Of a stretch of DNA of 64,000 bases, positions 29,702-40,835 are shown one piece after another (position 1 is the first letter of the stretch; each line of letters starts with the position of its first letter). A program made the translations under genes and the position numbers. This DNA is from Isotricha intestinalis (lineage: Eukaryota; Ciliophora; Litostomatea; Vestibuliferida; Isotrichidae): positions 1 through 64,000 of the forward strand of contig JAJJLU010000344.1 in the NCBI GenBank assembly GCA_023807065.1, given 5' to 3'. Under the pieces are notes generated by a model that saw nothing but the letters and a program-made list of their open reading frames with translations, had not been told where the DNA came from and did no database searches.

Positions 29702-30982
29702 TTATTTTTCATAAGTTTCACAGATATTTTTATTATATTCTTTAATAATATAATTAAATTCACTTTCTTCAATATTGGAACCAATATCAATTTGACTAGT
29801 GTTTGCTTCCATAGAATCATTTATTGTTTTATTTTTATTACCATTATTATTCACAACATTATTATTATTATTTTCTTTAACATTATTAGGAGTTTTATCT
29901 ACAGTAGAATTAGAACTAATTTGATTATTATTATTTCTTAATTTAATACATTGTTCCTTTAACATAGTAATTAATTTTTTTAATTGATGATTTTTTTTTT
30001 TATATTTCTTAACTGCGTTTCTATAAAATTTTAATTGAAATTTTAATTTTTCAATATATTCATCAGAAGATCTATTAGTTAATTTTACTCCTTCAATAAC
30101 ATCAATGTGTTTAACAGGAGTATATTTACTTAAAACTTTAGTGAAATCTAATTTTGGAATATTTTGACTGTAATCATTTTCATCAGTTGTTAAATATTTT
30201 GGTTGTTTTATTTTTTCAGGAAATTTAATAATTGGAGACTCTAAATTACTTATTGTAGTTTCACTTTTTCTATTCTTTGAATTACCACTTTCTTCACTAC
30301 TTGTTAATATATAATCAAACATTTGAATATTTTCCATTGTTTCTTTTATCTTTTTTTTCTTTTTTGAATTTTTTAATTTTGCTTTTAATCTTTCAATTTG
30401 TTTTTCTTGTAATAAAAATTTCTTTTTGTTTTCTTGAAGCAAATGAGAATATTTTGTTATTAATTCTCTAGTTTCACATAATTCATTATTCATTTCAATA
30501 TTTACATGATCAGGTTCACATATAATTAATTCTTTTGTACTATTATAATCTTCTCTGTAATATTTATTTAATTCTTTTTTTAATTGTAATATTAAACTTT
30601 CTTTTTCTTTTAATTGATTTGATAATGTAAAAATTTCTGTCGATTGATTATCTAATGTTTCTTTATTTTTTGCAATATATTCATCTAATTGTTGTTGTGT
30701 TTTATATATTTTTTTTTCTAATTCTGTTTTTTCTTTATATAAATTTGATATATTTTCTGTTAACCTTTCATTATCTTTTTTTAATGTTTTTAGATAATTT
30801 TTTATTTCTTCATTTGCATTATTGTTTAAATTTTTAAATAATATTTCTTTATTAATTTCTAAAGAAGTTTTAACATCAGCTAATTCTGTTTTTAAATTTG
30901 TATTTTCTTTCATATATAAATTAACTTTGTCAGCATAATCACTTAATAATTTTTTGGCTGTTTGTACATCAAACTTTAACAT
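29702..30982 (-). CDS. Coiled-coil protein, unknown function
   Basis: A 426-residue protein. Residues ~10-215 form a near-continuous coiled coil. A Ser/Pro-rich linker follows, then a second helix near 310-350 (KLKFQLKFYRNAVKKYKKK), and an Asn-rich tail. Regular heptads with Leu/Ile and many Lys/Glu suggest a dimeric structural protein of the cytoskeleton. I do not recognise a family. It ends 116 bp from the start of the neighbouring minus-strand gene. Confidence 0.75.
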   Translation of the reverse strand: MLKFDVQTAKKLLSDYADKVNLYMKENTNLKTELADVKTSLEINKEILFKNLNNNANEEIKNYLKTLKKDNERLTENISNLYKEKTELEKKIYKTQQQLDEYIAKNKETLDNQSTEIFTLSNQLKEKESLILQLKKELNKYYREDYNSTKELIICEPDHVNIEMNNELCETRELITKYSHLLQENKKKFLLQEKQIERLKAKLKNSKKKKKIKETMENIQMFDYILTSSEESGNSKNRKSETTISNLESPIIKFPEKIKQPKYLTTDENDYSQNIPKLDFTKVLSKYTPVKHIDVIEGVKLTNRSSDEYIEKLKFQLKFYRNAVKKYKKKNHQLKKLITMLKEQCIKLRNNNNQISSNSTVDKTPNNVKENNNNNVVNNNGNKNKTINDSMEANTSQIDIGSNIEESEFNYIIKEYNKNICETYEK

Positions 30983-31829
30983 TTTAATTTGAATATAATA
31001 TATAATTATTATTAAAGAATTAATTTTAAAATTTATTAAGAATCTTAATATTTATGAAGGATTTTTATTTATTTTAAAGAAATCTCTTATTTTTCATTAC
31101 CTTCTCCTCCATTAAATCAATGAAATTTCCAAAGATATAATAAAGAAAATAATTATATATAATAATATTTCTTTCTTTTATAAAAAGAAAAAATATTTTA
31201 GGATATTAATAATAAAAAATTAAATTAAAAATGAAATAAATAAAGCAATTCCTAAAATTTATTCAAATGATAAATCTAATATTTTCAAAATTATATATAA
31301 TTTAAAAAAAAATAAAAAGACCTAAAATACTTAAATTAAGAATTTTTAATTTTTCCATATCTTGTCTAAAAAAACAAATAGTTTTAGTTACTTTCTAAAT
31401 ATCTAAAAAAATTATTACTACAATTAAAACATGTAAATTAGGATCATACTTTATATTAAAGAAAAACCTTACTTTACAATTTCTTTTTAATTGCCAATAT
31501 AATGTATCTTAAATTTATATTACTTTTATTATTCAGAAAAAATAAACATTTGTAATAATTAAATAAATAAAATATAATAAAGGATTAAAAAATAAGAATA
31601 TAATTTATATTAGAATTATTGTTTTAAACTTTCAAAATAAGTAATATTCAAAATGAAACTTTCTCAAAAATAGTTTGAAATATTTTTAATAATTTTAATT
31701 TCCTAAAAATCCTGCATAAATATTTCAGTATTGAAAAATTATTATAAAAAATAAAATGAATAATATATGAATGTTTTTTAAATTTTCTATTATTTTTTTA
31801 AATATAATTTTTTAATTATTATAGTAATA
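30983..31829. promoter_or_regulatory. Divergent intergenic region, about 850 bp
   Basis: Separates the start of the coiled-coil gene (minus strand) from the start of the ubiquitin protease gene (plus strand). It is A/T-rich with no open frame of note and no recognisable motif. Confidence 0.35.
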
Positions 31830-34800
31830 ATGTCAAATTCAACAAATGTGACTAGTAATAATAGTTCAAATAATTTTCAAATTTCAAGTAAAAATATTGG
31901 AAATAAAACTAGTCCTTTTGTAGATGACTTGTTTAAAAAATGCTTTAATAAAATAATAAATAATGAGTATTCTAAAAGTGAACAATATTTAAATTTAATT
32001 TCTTTACAGGATGAAATTTCTCTTCAACAAAAAACTTTATTTTATTCTTATAAATTTACTTTAATATATCATGAAAAATCAGATGAAGATCTTTTGATTA
32101 AAATAAGTAGAAAATTAATTAAACTTTTAATAAATAATGAAGACAATAAACTCATAACAAGAGATATTAAAAAAATGGTTGTTAAACAATTGTATAAATT
32201 CACTACATTACTTCATAAAAATAAAAATTATTTCTTTGAATATTATTTAGAACAAGAACTTAAAAAATTTAGAAAATATTATCCAAATGAAAAAATGTCA
32301 ATGGAATTATCATTTAAAATAAATAATACATATAAAGAAATAAATAAAATGATCTTAGAACAACAAGAAATTTTTAAAAATAAAAAATATAGAAAAGAAT
32401 ATAAATCTCTAAAAAAATTATTTATTGAAAACAAATATAATTTAAAATTAGAAAAAAGAAAAGCAAAAGATTCATGTTTTTTATTATCAACATATTGGGT
32501 AAAAAACTTTATATATTATTTAAATAAAATAACAAATGAAAAACAAAGAAATAATGAAGAATTAGATGAAAATGAAATAGACATAGAAATGAGTCAGAAA
32601 TTATTTCAATTTAGAAAGACAATGTTTTTATATTTTCATGAAGATATTTCTTCAGAAGATTATTTAAAGTATTCTCCTTCTTATCCAGGACCAATTAATA
32701 ATTTATCAATAATTTCTAATTGTATTCATTGGTTTGACCCTGATCCAAAAGAAAAATACTCAAATCAATATTTATCTAATAAATCAATTGAAAATGATGA
32801 TTTCCAAATTATTGATCAAGATACTTATTCTATTATAAAAAAAATTTTTGGTGTTAATTATGAATTAGAAAGAAAAATTATTCAAAATACTGAAAAGGAA
32901 ATGGATATTGAAGTTTATTTATTAAAATTTAAAATATTAATTTTAAGTCATGAATTACTTAATGATAATTTAAGACATTTAATTACAGTTAAAAAAATTC
33001 AAATATCAAAAAATCATAATATAGAAGATTTAAAAAATAAAATAATAAGATGTTTAAATATAGAATGTAAATCAATATTAAATAAATATATTTTTGATAA
33101 TAAATCATCTCAATTTCATTTTATTCTCCCAGAATTTAATTCAAAAAAATCAAAAAAAGAAATTTATAATATAATAAATTGTTATTATAATAATTATTCA
33201 ACATATATTGAAAAATTAAGTGGGAAAGAAATAAAAGAAAATTCAAAAGAAAAATTAGATACTTTTAAAATATCAGAAGAAGATTTATTAATAGTTGAAA
33301 TAGAAAATGCTCCAAATAAAAAAAAAGAAGGGTTTAATTGGTTTATATATATCAAAACAGAAGATGACTATTTAAAATGTTCTTTATGTCAAAAGCCAAT
33401 ATATACAAAATTTAATTGTGATGATTGTTCATCATATATTTATTGTTCACAAAATTGTAAAGACACTGATACAAAACATAAAAAGCATCATGAAATTTTA
33501 GATACATTATATAAAAAAAAATTTGCTTTACATGATATGTTAGCAGTTGATATAAAAACAATAATAACTCCAAATAGTAATCATGGTTTAACAGGATTAA
33601 AAAATTTAGGAAATACTTGTTTTATGAATTCAGCTTTACAATGTTTAAGTTCATGTGAAGAATTAACTAAATATTTTTTATTAAAAAAATATAAAGAAGA
33701 AATAAATAAAAAAAATAAAAATGGTTCAGGAGGTCAAATAGCAAAAGCATATTATTCATTAATATCTGAATTATGGAATGGTACAAATGTATATATAAAT
33801 CCATGGGATTTTCGTCAAATATTTGTAAGTTTTGTAAAACAATTTGCAGGTTTTTCTCAACAAGATTCTGATGAAATGTTAACTTTTATGATAGATAATT
33901 TACATGAAGATTTAAATAGAGTTAAAAGTAAACCTTATAGTGAATTAAATGAAAGATATGATTATGAAACGGAAGAAGAAGCTTCTATTAGATGGTGGAA
34001 AAATCATGTTGATAGAGAAAATAGTATTATTGTTGATTTATTTCATGGACAATTTAAATCTGTTGTTAAATGTCCTCAATGTAAAAGAGTTAATACTATT
34101 TATGATCCTTTTATGCATTTAGGATTACCTATTCCTTCTCCACAAAGTAAAATTAGAGTTAAATATATTAATGATGATTTATTTTGGGATACTCAAATTA
34201 TTATTTTTTTCTTTAATTGTAATGAAAATACTACTGTAAGGGAAATTAAAAATAAAATTTTAGATGAAATGGAAAAAATTCATAAAGGAAAAATATATAA
34301 AAATAAAATTTTTAGTGTTGAAGGTATTTTAGTTGATCAAAATAGGAATTTTAAAACTGTTTTAAATGATGAAAATGATCAATTAATGCCTTATTATTTA
34401 AATAGTTTAGAAGCTATTTTTTATAAAATTGAATCAAGAAATGAACCAAATTTAGAATATTTTCAAATTTATGTTACTCCTGTTTTAATTGAAAATGAAA
34501 AACAAAATAATAATACTAAAATTAAAAATTTATTTTATCCTAAAATTTTTAATTTTGAGACTACATTATCAGTAAGAGAAATATATTTTCATTTTTTTGT
34601 ATATTTTAGAAAATTATTTAAGGATTTAAGTAATAGAAATTTAAATGATTTTATTGAAAATCAAAAAGCTGAAAGAATGAAAGATTTAAATGATGAATTT
34701 ACAGAATATTTTGAAGTCAAAGATTCAATTCCTTTTAAATTATATATAATTAATAATGTTCCTAAAAAAGCTCAATTTTCATGTGAATATTGTAATAGAT

Positions 34801-35459
34801 CTTGTAAATATTGTGCTTTTCCTTTTAAATTCACTCAAAATGTAAAAACTATAAAAAATTCTCAAAAAGCGAAAAGACCCTTTTTATTATATTTGGAAAA
34901 TTTATTGAATTCAGAAAATAATTTTGTAAAAGATGATATAAATTCAAAAGATTTTAAAAAAGATTTAATAACAAAAAATAAAGATACAACAATATATGAT
35001 TGTTTAGAAGCATTTAGAACAGAAGAAAAATTAGAAAAAGAAAATTCATGGTTTTGTTCAACATGTCAAAAACATCAAGAAGCATATAAGAAATTAGAAA
35101 TATTCAGGGCTCCAAATATATTAATAATTCAATTAAAAAGATTTAAAATAAAAAGTGAAAATATATATTCAGGAGTATTACATAATAAGAAAAATGATAG
35201 TTTAGTTATTTTTCCTATTTCTAATTTAGATTTAAGACAATATGTTGTTGAAGAAAATTCAAAAAAAGATTCAATTTATGATTTATGTGCAATTTCTCAA
35301 CATTTTGGTTCTTTAAGTCATGGACATTATACTGCTTTTTGTAAAAATTTAGGTGAATGGTATAATTTTGATGATGAGAGAGTCACAAAAAAAAATGAAA
35401 ATGATTTAGTTTCTAAAGCAGCTTATATTCTTATTTATAGAAAGAAGAGTTTGAATTAA
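31830..35459 (+). CDS. Ubiquitin-specific protease with DUSP and MYND-type zinc finger
   Basis: A 1209-residue deubiquitinase. Residues ~205-300 look like a DUSP domain (CFLLSTYWVKNFIYYLN and YPGPINN). A Ubl-like stretch follows near 360-480. Residues ~517-557 are a MYND-type zinc finger (CSLC, CDDC, IYCSQNC, HKKHHE; the last Cys is replaced by His). The UCH catalytic domain has its Cys box NLGNTCFMNSALQC with C597. It also has CPQC and CEYC/CKYC zinc ribbons, and the His box SLSHGHYTAFCKN with H1166, followed by WYNFDDERV. All catalytic residues are present. It is closest in layout to USP4/USP15, with an added MYND as in USP19. Target unknown. Confidence 0.93.
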   Translation: MSNSTNVTSNNSSNNFQISSKNIGNKTSPFVDDLFKKCFNKIINNEYSKSEQYLNLISLQDEISLQQKTLFYSYKFTLIYHEKSDEDLLIKISRKLIKLLINNEDNKLITRDIKKMVVKQLYKFTTLLHKNKNYFFEYYLEQELKKFRKYYPNEKMSMELSFKINNTYKEINKMILEQQEIFKNKKYRKEYKSLKKLFIENKYNLKLEKRKAKDSCFLLSTYWVKNFIYYLNKITNEKQRNNEELDENEIDIEMSQKLFQFRKTMFLYFHEDISSEDYLKYSPSYPGPINNLSIISNCIHWFDPDPKEKYSNQYLSNKSIENDDFQIIDQDTYSIIKKIFGVNYELERKIIQNTEKEMDIEVYLLKFKILILSHELLNDNLRHLITVKKIQISKNHNIEDLKNKIIRCLNIECKSILNKYIFDNKSSQFHFILPEFNSKKSKKEIYNIINCYYNNYSTYIEKLSGKEIKENSKEKLDTFKISEEDLLIVEIENAPNKKKEGFNWFIYIKTEDDYLKCSLCQKPIYTKFNCDDCSSYIYCSQNCKDTDTKHKKHHEILDTLYKKKFALHDMLAVDIKTIITPNSNHGLTGLKNLGNTCFMNSALQCLSSCEELTKYFLLKKYKEEINKKNKNGSGGQIAKAYYSLISELWNGTNVYINPWDFRQIFVSFVKQFAGFSQQDSDEMLTFMIDNLHEDLNRVKSKPYSELNERYDYETEEEASIRWWKNHVDRENSIIVDLFHGQFKSVVKCPQCKRVNTIYDPFMHLGLPIPSPQSKIRVKYINDDLFWDTQIIIFFFNCNENTTVREIKNKILDEMEKIHKGKIYKNKIFSVEGILVDQNRNFKTVLNDENDQLMPYYLNSLEAIFYKIESRNEPNLEYFQIYVTPVLIENEKQNNNTKIKNLFYPKIFNFETTLSVREIYFHFFVYFRKLFKDLSNRNLNDFIENQKAERMKDLNDEFTEYFEVKDSIPFKLYIINNVPKKAQFSCEYCNRSCKYCAFPFKFTQNVKTIKNSQKAKRPFLLYLENLLNSENNFVKDDINSKDFKKDLITKNKDTTIYDCLEAFRTEEKLEKENSWFCSTCQKHQEAYKKLEIFRAPNILIIQLKRFKIKSENIYSGVLHNKKNDSLVIFPISNLDLRQYVVEENSKKDSIYDLCAISQHFGSLSHGHYTAFCKNLGEWYNFDDERVTKKNENDLVSKAAYILIYRKKSLN

Positions 35460-36138
35460 AATAATTTTACATGAAAAATGTATTATTTATATATAAATAT
35501 GGCTTTTATTTTACGTAGAACATTATTTTTGGTATTTTTTTTCTATTATATATAATAAAAATTATATGTTTTCATTTAAAATATATTTGATTCAATTTTA
35601 TTTTTAGAGGTTTAACAATTTTTGACGATAATTTATATTTTTTATTCTTTGCTTATGTTTAATAATTTATTTTCTTTTTTTATATAATCAGAAAAACTTG
35701 TATTAAAGGATTTATTTTTATTGATATTATAAAAATTACTTTAATCAATAATATTTTTGTTCATTTATTAATGACAATTTAGAAATTCGAACTTATTACA
35801 TTATTTTCTGATGATTTAATTAATTAATGAACTTTTTTCTTTTTTCTTATCTTTTTTTATAATAAAAAGAAAATTTTATGATAGAGATTCATTTGTCATT
35901 CTTTGAAATAAATTAAAGAATAGAAGTTGTATCTTTTATCTAAAAAAAATGTATTTCAATTAATTTTAATTTTTCAAATATTTTTCTTGATCAATAATTA
36001 TTGAAAATATAATAGATAATAATATATAAATAAATTAATCTTTTTTTTAAATATATTAGACATTGAATATAAATTAGAATATTATCAAAGAAAAAATTAA
36101 ATAAAAATATAATTTAAATAAAAAAAAATTTGAAAATT
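35460..36138. other. Convergent intergenic region, about 680 bp
   Basis: Between the stops of the ubiquitin protease and nephrocystin-4 genes. It is A/T-rich; no gene or structure was recognised. Confidence 0.4.
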
Positions 36139-39100
36139 TTAGTTAAAATAATTAATTTCAAGGGCGACTGCTTGATTAAATAATTCATTAGTATCAGTAA
36201 TAAAAATATAAGCTTCAGCTCTTCCAGGTTTACTCTGTTTTAAAATTTTAAAATTAACATATTGATTTTCATCTCCATTAAAAGAAATATGTTCTCTATC
36301 AAGCATTAATATTTTTTTATTAGAAGATTCAAATCTTAAAACAGCAAAAGTACTAAGAGGATTTTGAAAAGCAAATTTAAGAATTGTTTCAGTATAACAT
36401 TGAGCATTAATTTTTAAAATTTGATAAATTGCGGGTTTATTTGGAGTTGTTTTTATTAAATAACTTTTTATTACTTCTCCATTTCCTATATCAACACAAT
36501 TAATTAATATATCATAATTTTTATTTTGCTTTGGATATAAGATATATTCTATTGTATAAGGATAATTAGGAATTAAAATTATAGGTTCATTAAATTTATC
36601 ATCAAAGTATAAACAATCAGGATCTGAAGAAAAAAATTGTACTGTTCTTGAAATTTTACTTTGAGGTAAATTTAAAGTATTTTTTGATCTTATACCTATA
36701 TCAGTTGATAATTGAATTGTTTCATATGATTTAATATTAAATTTAAATGTAAGAAATAATTCAGAACGGTATTTATCTAAATAAAAGAATACTAAACGCT
36801 TATTTGAATTTATATCTTCATTATCTTCCTCATTATCAGTTAAATCATTATATTTAAAGTAAAAATCATTTGTTGATGAATCTAGTTTAATTTCAGGTTT
36901 AGAATTTATATTAAGAAAATAATAATAATTTAACAATCTTTGTGTTTTTTCATTATTAAATTTGAAAGGATTTATAAATTTAATTAGAGATAATTTTTTT
37001 TGAGGAACATTATGATAAAATTCAAAGTCAATAATAGGGAAAACATTTACAATATTAATATTCATATAATATAGAGGAGTACTTTTTTCATTTTGAACAA
37101 AGATAGAATATTTATTTTTAATATTATCATCATAACCAGTAATATTATCAAAACATAATAACTTAACAACTAAAGGAATACTTTCATTAGCTTTTAAAAT
37201 AATTTGATAATCTTCACTTATACAAGAATAATTATTTGGTATTTTTAAATTATATTTTTTAGTAATATATTCATATTCTTCTGGATTTGTTATTATTGAT
37301 ACAATTGGTTCTTCTTCTTCATTAATATTTTTTTTTTGATTTGTTTGAGAAATAACTAAATGATATAATTGGTTATAAGGAGTTAAATTTGTTACTACAT
37401 AATTAAAGTAATGAGGTTCACCTTGAATTAATGCAATTGATAATATATTTTTATTTGATTCATTGATTGCCTTTTCTAATACTTTTTGTTTATTCAAACT
37501 TTTAATATAATTTGCATAATTTAAATTTTCATAAAATTCATTTTCTTTATCTAATTTACTCATATTGGCTTTTAAAATTTCATTTGGAATAAAAGTATTA
37601 TTTGAATTATTTAGTGATTTCAATTGTTTTAAAGAAGAATTATTTTTCCTAGTTTCTTCATTTTCTTCATCTAAATATTTTAAAACTCTTACTTTTTTCT
37701 CAGTTTGTTTATCTAATTTAAAAGTATTTTTTAAATTAAAATTTGCATAAGCATTAGTTCTACTTTCCCTCATTTCTTTCTTTTTTTGTAACATTTCATC
37801 AATATTTCCATGATTATTTTCGACAATAGTTTTAGCAACCATTTCTTTATCTTTTTTAAGCATTTTTCCATAAGGTATTGGACCAACACTAACTACTTTT
37901 TTTTTAGAATATTTTTTAGAAGTTGGATAATATACAATTGAAGAATTAGATTCATTATTTGGTTTGTATTGATCTATAGAATTAAAATATTTAAATTTAT
38001 TTAGATTTCCATATATATCATAATCATTTGAAGTTTTAGTTTCATCACTTTTTAATAATATTTCTAATTCCCCTTTAACTTCAAAATTTTGGTTATTATA
38101 TACTGTTGCATGTATTAATTCAAATAAATTTTTTTTTTCTGTTGCTCTAATTAATTTTTTCAATGGAACTTTTACATAACCAAAAACCATTTGTTTATCA
38201 TTATCAAATATTTCAATAAATAAATCTTTATATAATAAATATTTGACAAATAATCTATATTCAATATTATCATCAATTGAAGGATCATATGATATTGTTA
38301 TTTTCATATCTTTATCAGAAGAATTTTCATATAATTCTGCATTTTGTTTGTAAATAAATAAAGGAATATTATTTGGAATTGTATTTTTTGTAATAATAGG
38401 TTTTGAAATTTCAGCATTTTCAGTTTGAAATTCTCTAAAATTCCAGAAAGAAAATTTAAAATAAACAGATGAAGGAACTGAATTATAAGAATCAAGTGAT
38501 TTTAAAGGTTTAAAAGATATAAATTGAAAAGTAAATATATCACCAAAATAACTATGATTTTCAATAATTTCATTATAAGTATATTCTAAAAGAGATTTAT
38601 TTGCTCTTGCTAAATCATATTCTGAAGGTTCAATATATTTGCTTTTATCAATTTCAATTTTATTTATATCATCTTCATTTGGAATTGTTAAAATTCCTTG
38701 ATTAATTAAATCTGAAATCTCAGCTGCTGTTATATTTTTATTTGTATCTGGATTATAAATAATATTTCCTTGTTTATCTTGAGATATAATTTTTTGATCC
38801 ATACCTTGTGTATTATATAATTCATTATTAAAATTCACAAATTCATTATTTGGATAATTAGTATTTGTTAATTTATTATTATATAAAGAATCAAAATTAT
38901 TTTTTGATTCATTCATTTGTGTTTCTTTTAAATTTTTATATTCAGCGTATTCATTTTGTTCACCTAAAGACTTTTTTTTTTGTTCTTCAAAATAATTTGT
39001 TTCTCTAATTTCTCCTGATATTTTATTTTCAAGTGTTTGTCCTAAAGGATCATCAATCTTACTTGAAGGATTTTCTCCTCTTGTTGCATTAGAATATTGA

Positions 39101-40731
39101 GTATCAATAATAAAATTTGTATTTGGATTTACTTGTTCATTAATATTTTCTTTATTTGATATATTTGGCTCTCTTTGATAAATTTCTTTATATTCTTCAT
39201 TATATTTTTCTAATTGTTTTTTATCCTCTTCATATTGTTTTTTTTGATTTTCATCTATTTTACTATTTGGATTTATTCCTTTTAATTTATTTCCTATTAT
39301 ATTTTTTTCATTTTGAACTGTATTTGTTAATTCTTCTATTTTTTTGTCTAAAACTGTTGCATTTGTTAATTCCCTTGACAAACTTAATAAACAATTAAAT
39401 TTTGCTTTTGCATTATTTCCAATTTTAGTTAATTCCCTAAAATCACTTAATAAATTTGAATCATTTAATAGCATTTCACTTTCTTGTTCAATATTCATAT
39501 TATTTGTTAAATGATTTCTATTTGGAATTATTACACATACACCAATTGGATATTCAATACTTTTATTATCATTAGATAATAATGTGAAAAATAATTCAAT
39601 TACAACAGCACAATATCCTTTTTCATCAACAAAATAATTTTCAACTGGAATTACATTTTCATTAATTAAATTATCACCTCTTTTAGTTAATATTATTTTT
39701 TCAGGTTCCTTATTATTAGTTAATAAAGATTTAAAAGTATTATGAATAAAACATTTACAAAATCTTTCATTAATTTTCGCGTCTACATTTCCATTGGGAG
39801 GAATATCTTTTAATTTTTTATATTCTTCAAAAATATGTTGTTCAACTTCATTTAATTTTGGAAATTCAATATGAATATTTTTTAAATATATATTTTCAAA
39901 ATTAGATAATATGACTTTTTCATTTAAATCATTTAAATTATTAGGAATATGTTTGATTAATAAACCAGGAATATAATCTCTTTGCCCACCACTATTTCCA
40001 ACGAAATAATAAGGAGGAATTAAAAATTTAATATCATTTAATCCAGTTAAATTAGAGTTTTTTTGGAATATATAATATAAATTTGCACCTTGAATTAATT
40101 CAAAAGCACTTGTATCATGAATATCATTATGTGAATTTAAATCTCTTATACTTCCCTTATAAATTGGAGTAGTAGAAACATTTGAAGTTATATTTTGTGC
40201 ATTTATTATACACCAACCTAATACACTTTGATTTTCAATTATTTCACTTTCTTCTAAAGGTGTTTCTACTAATAATAATTCTACTCCTATTTGAAATTCA
40301 AATAATTCTGGGTTAAAAAATAATATTTCTATTTGATTTTTTTCATTATCTTCATTTATTATTATATTATTTCCTTCATCCATTGATATTTCTATTTTTT
40401 TTGATTGATAAGAATTTCCAAAAAATATTTTTGAGTTAATTTCTGTTGTTGAATTTTCTTGATTTGGAGGTTCATAAAAAAAGATTAAATTATATGAAAG
40501 AAATAATTTTTTATCTTTTGGTTTTTGCTCAGATGAATATAGAGATTTTATTCCTATTATATTTTGAAGTTCTATAATATTTGTATTTACTACATTTTCA
40601 TTTATTTGAGTATTTCTTATTTTTTCAATTACATTTTTAGGATTTGAATAATTTTCATAATTATTTTGAACTTTTGTCATAAATCTTCTCTCTAGTTTAT
40701 TAGTTTCAAAATTTGGTACTATTAAAGACAT
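36139..40731 (-). CDS. NPHP4: Nephrocystin-4
   Basis: A 1530-residue protein of the ciliary transition zone, where NPHP4 works with NPHP1 and RPGRIP1L to gate entry into the cilium. Human NPHP4 has about 1430 residues. The N-terminal half starts with beta-rich sequence typical of the family (LFLSYNLIFFYEPPNQ, SVLGWCIINAQ, IKGSIRDL-like block). A Lys/Asn-rich linker with coiled-coil propensity occupies ~470-720. The second half has the C2-like block FTFQFISFKPL and then repeated Ig-like beta domains to the end (VALEINYF). The order matches NPHP4 along the full length. The next gene on the strand ends 104 bp upstream. Confidence 0.88.
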   Translation of the reverse strand: MSLIVPNFETNKLERRFMTKVQNNYENYSNPKNVIEKIRNTQINENVVNTNIIELQNIIGIKSLYSSEQKPKDKKLFLSYNLIFFYEPPNQENSTTEINSKIFFGNSYQSKKIEISMDEGNNIIINEDNEKNQIEILFFNPELFEFQIGVELLLVETPLEESEIIENQSVLGWCIINAQNITSNVSTTPIYKGSIRDLNSHNDIHDTSAFELIQGANLYYIFQKNSNLTGLNDIKFLIPPYYFVGNSGGQRDYIPGLLIKHIPNNLNDLNEKVILSNFENIYLKNIHIEFPKLNEVEQHIFEEYKKLKDIPPNGNVDAKINERFCKCFIHNTFKSLLTNNKEPEKIILTKRGDNLINENVIPVENYFVDEKGYCAVVIELFFTLLSNDNKSIEYPIGVCVIIPNRNHLTNNMNIEQESEMLLNDSNLLSDFRELTKIGNNAKAKFNCLLSLSRELTNATVLDKKIEELTNTVQNEKNIIGNKLKGINPNSKIDENQKKQYEEDKKQLEKYNEEYKEIYQREPNISNKENINEQVNPNTNFIIDTQYSNATRGENPSSKIDDPLGQTLENKISGEIRETNYFEEQKKKSLGEQNEYAEYKNLKETQMNESKNNFDSLYNNKLTNTNYPNNEFVNFNNELYNTQGMDQKIISQDKQGNIIYNPDTNKNITAAEISDLINQGILTIPNEDDINKIEIDKSKYIEPSEYDLARANKSLLEYTYNEIIENHSYFGDIFTFQFISFKPLKSLDSYNSVPSSVYFKFSFWNFREFQTENAEISKPIITKNTIPNNIPLFIYKQNAELYENSSDKDMKITISYDPSIDDNIEYRLFVKYLLYKDLFIEIFDNDKQMVFGYVKVPLKKLIRATEKKNLFELIHATVYNNQNFEVKGELEILLKSDETKTSNDYDIYGNLNKFKYFNSIDQYKPNNESNSSIVYYPTSKKYSKKKVVSVGPIPYGKMLKKDKEMVAKTIVENNHGNIDEMLQKKKEMRESRTNAYANFNLKNTFKLDKQTEKKVRVLKYLDEENEETRKNNSSLKQLKSLNNSNNTFIPNEILKANMSKLDKENEFYENLNYANYIKSLNKQKVLEKAINESNKNILSIALIQGEPHYFNYVVTNLTPYNQLYHLVISQTNQKKNINEEEEPIVSIITNPEEYEYITKKYNLKIPNNYSCISEDYQIILKANESIPLVVKLLCFDNITGYDDNIKNKYSIFVQNEKSTPLYYMNINIVNVFPIIDFEFYHNVPQKKLSLIKFINPFKFNNEKTQRLLNYYYFLNINSKPEIKLDSSTNDFYFKYNDLTDNEEDNEDINSNKRLVFFYLDKYRSELFLTFKFNIKSYETIQLSTDIGIRSKNTLNLPQSKISRTVQFFSSDPDCLYFDDKFNEPIILIPNYPYTIEYILYPKQNKNYDILINCVDIGNGEVIKSYLIKTTPNKPAIYQILKINAQCYTETILKFAFQNPLSTFAVLRFESSNKKILMLDREHISFNGDENQYVNFKILKQSKPGRAEAYIFITDTNELFNQAVALEINYFN

Positions 40732-40835
40732 TTATTTTCTTTTTTTTCTAAATTATAATAATAAGTTATATAATAAAATATTAATTCTTTAAATTAATTG
40801 TTTTTTTTTATTTAAAAAGATATTAAATTTATTAT

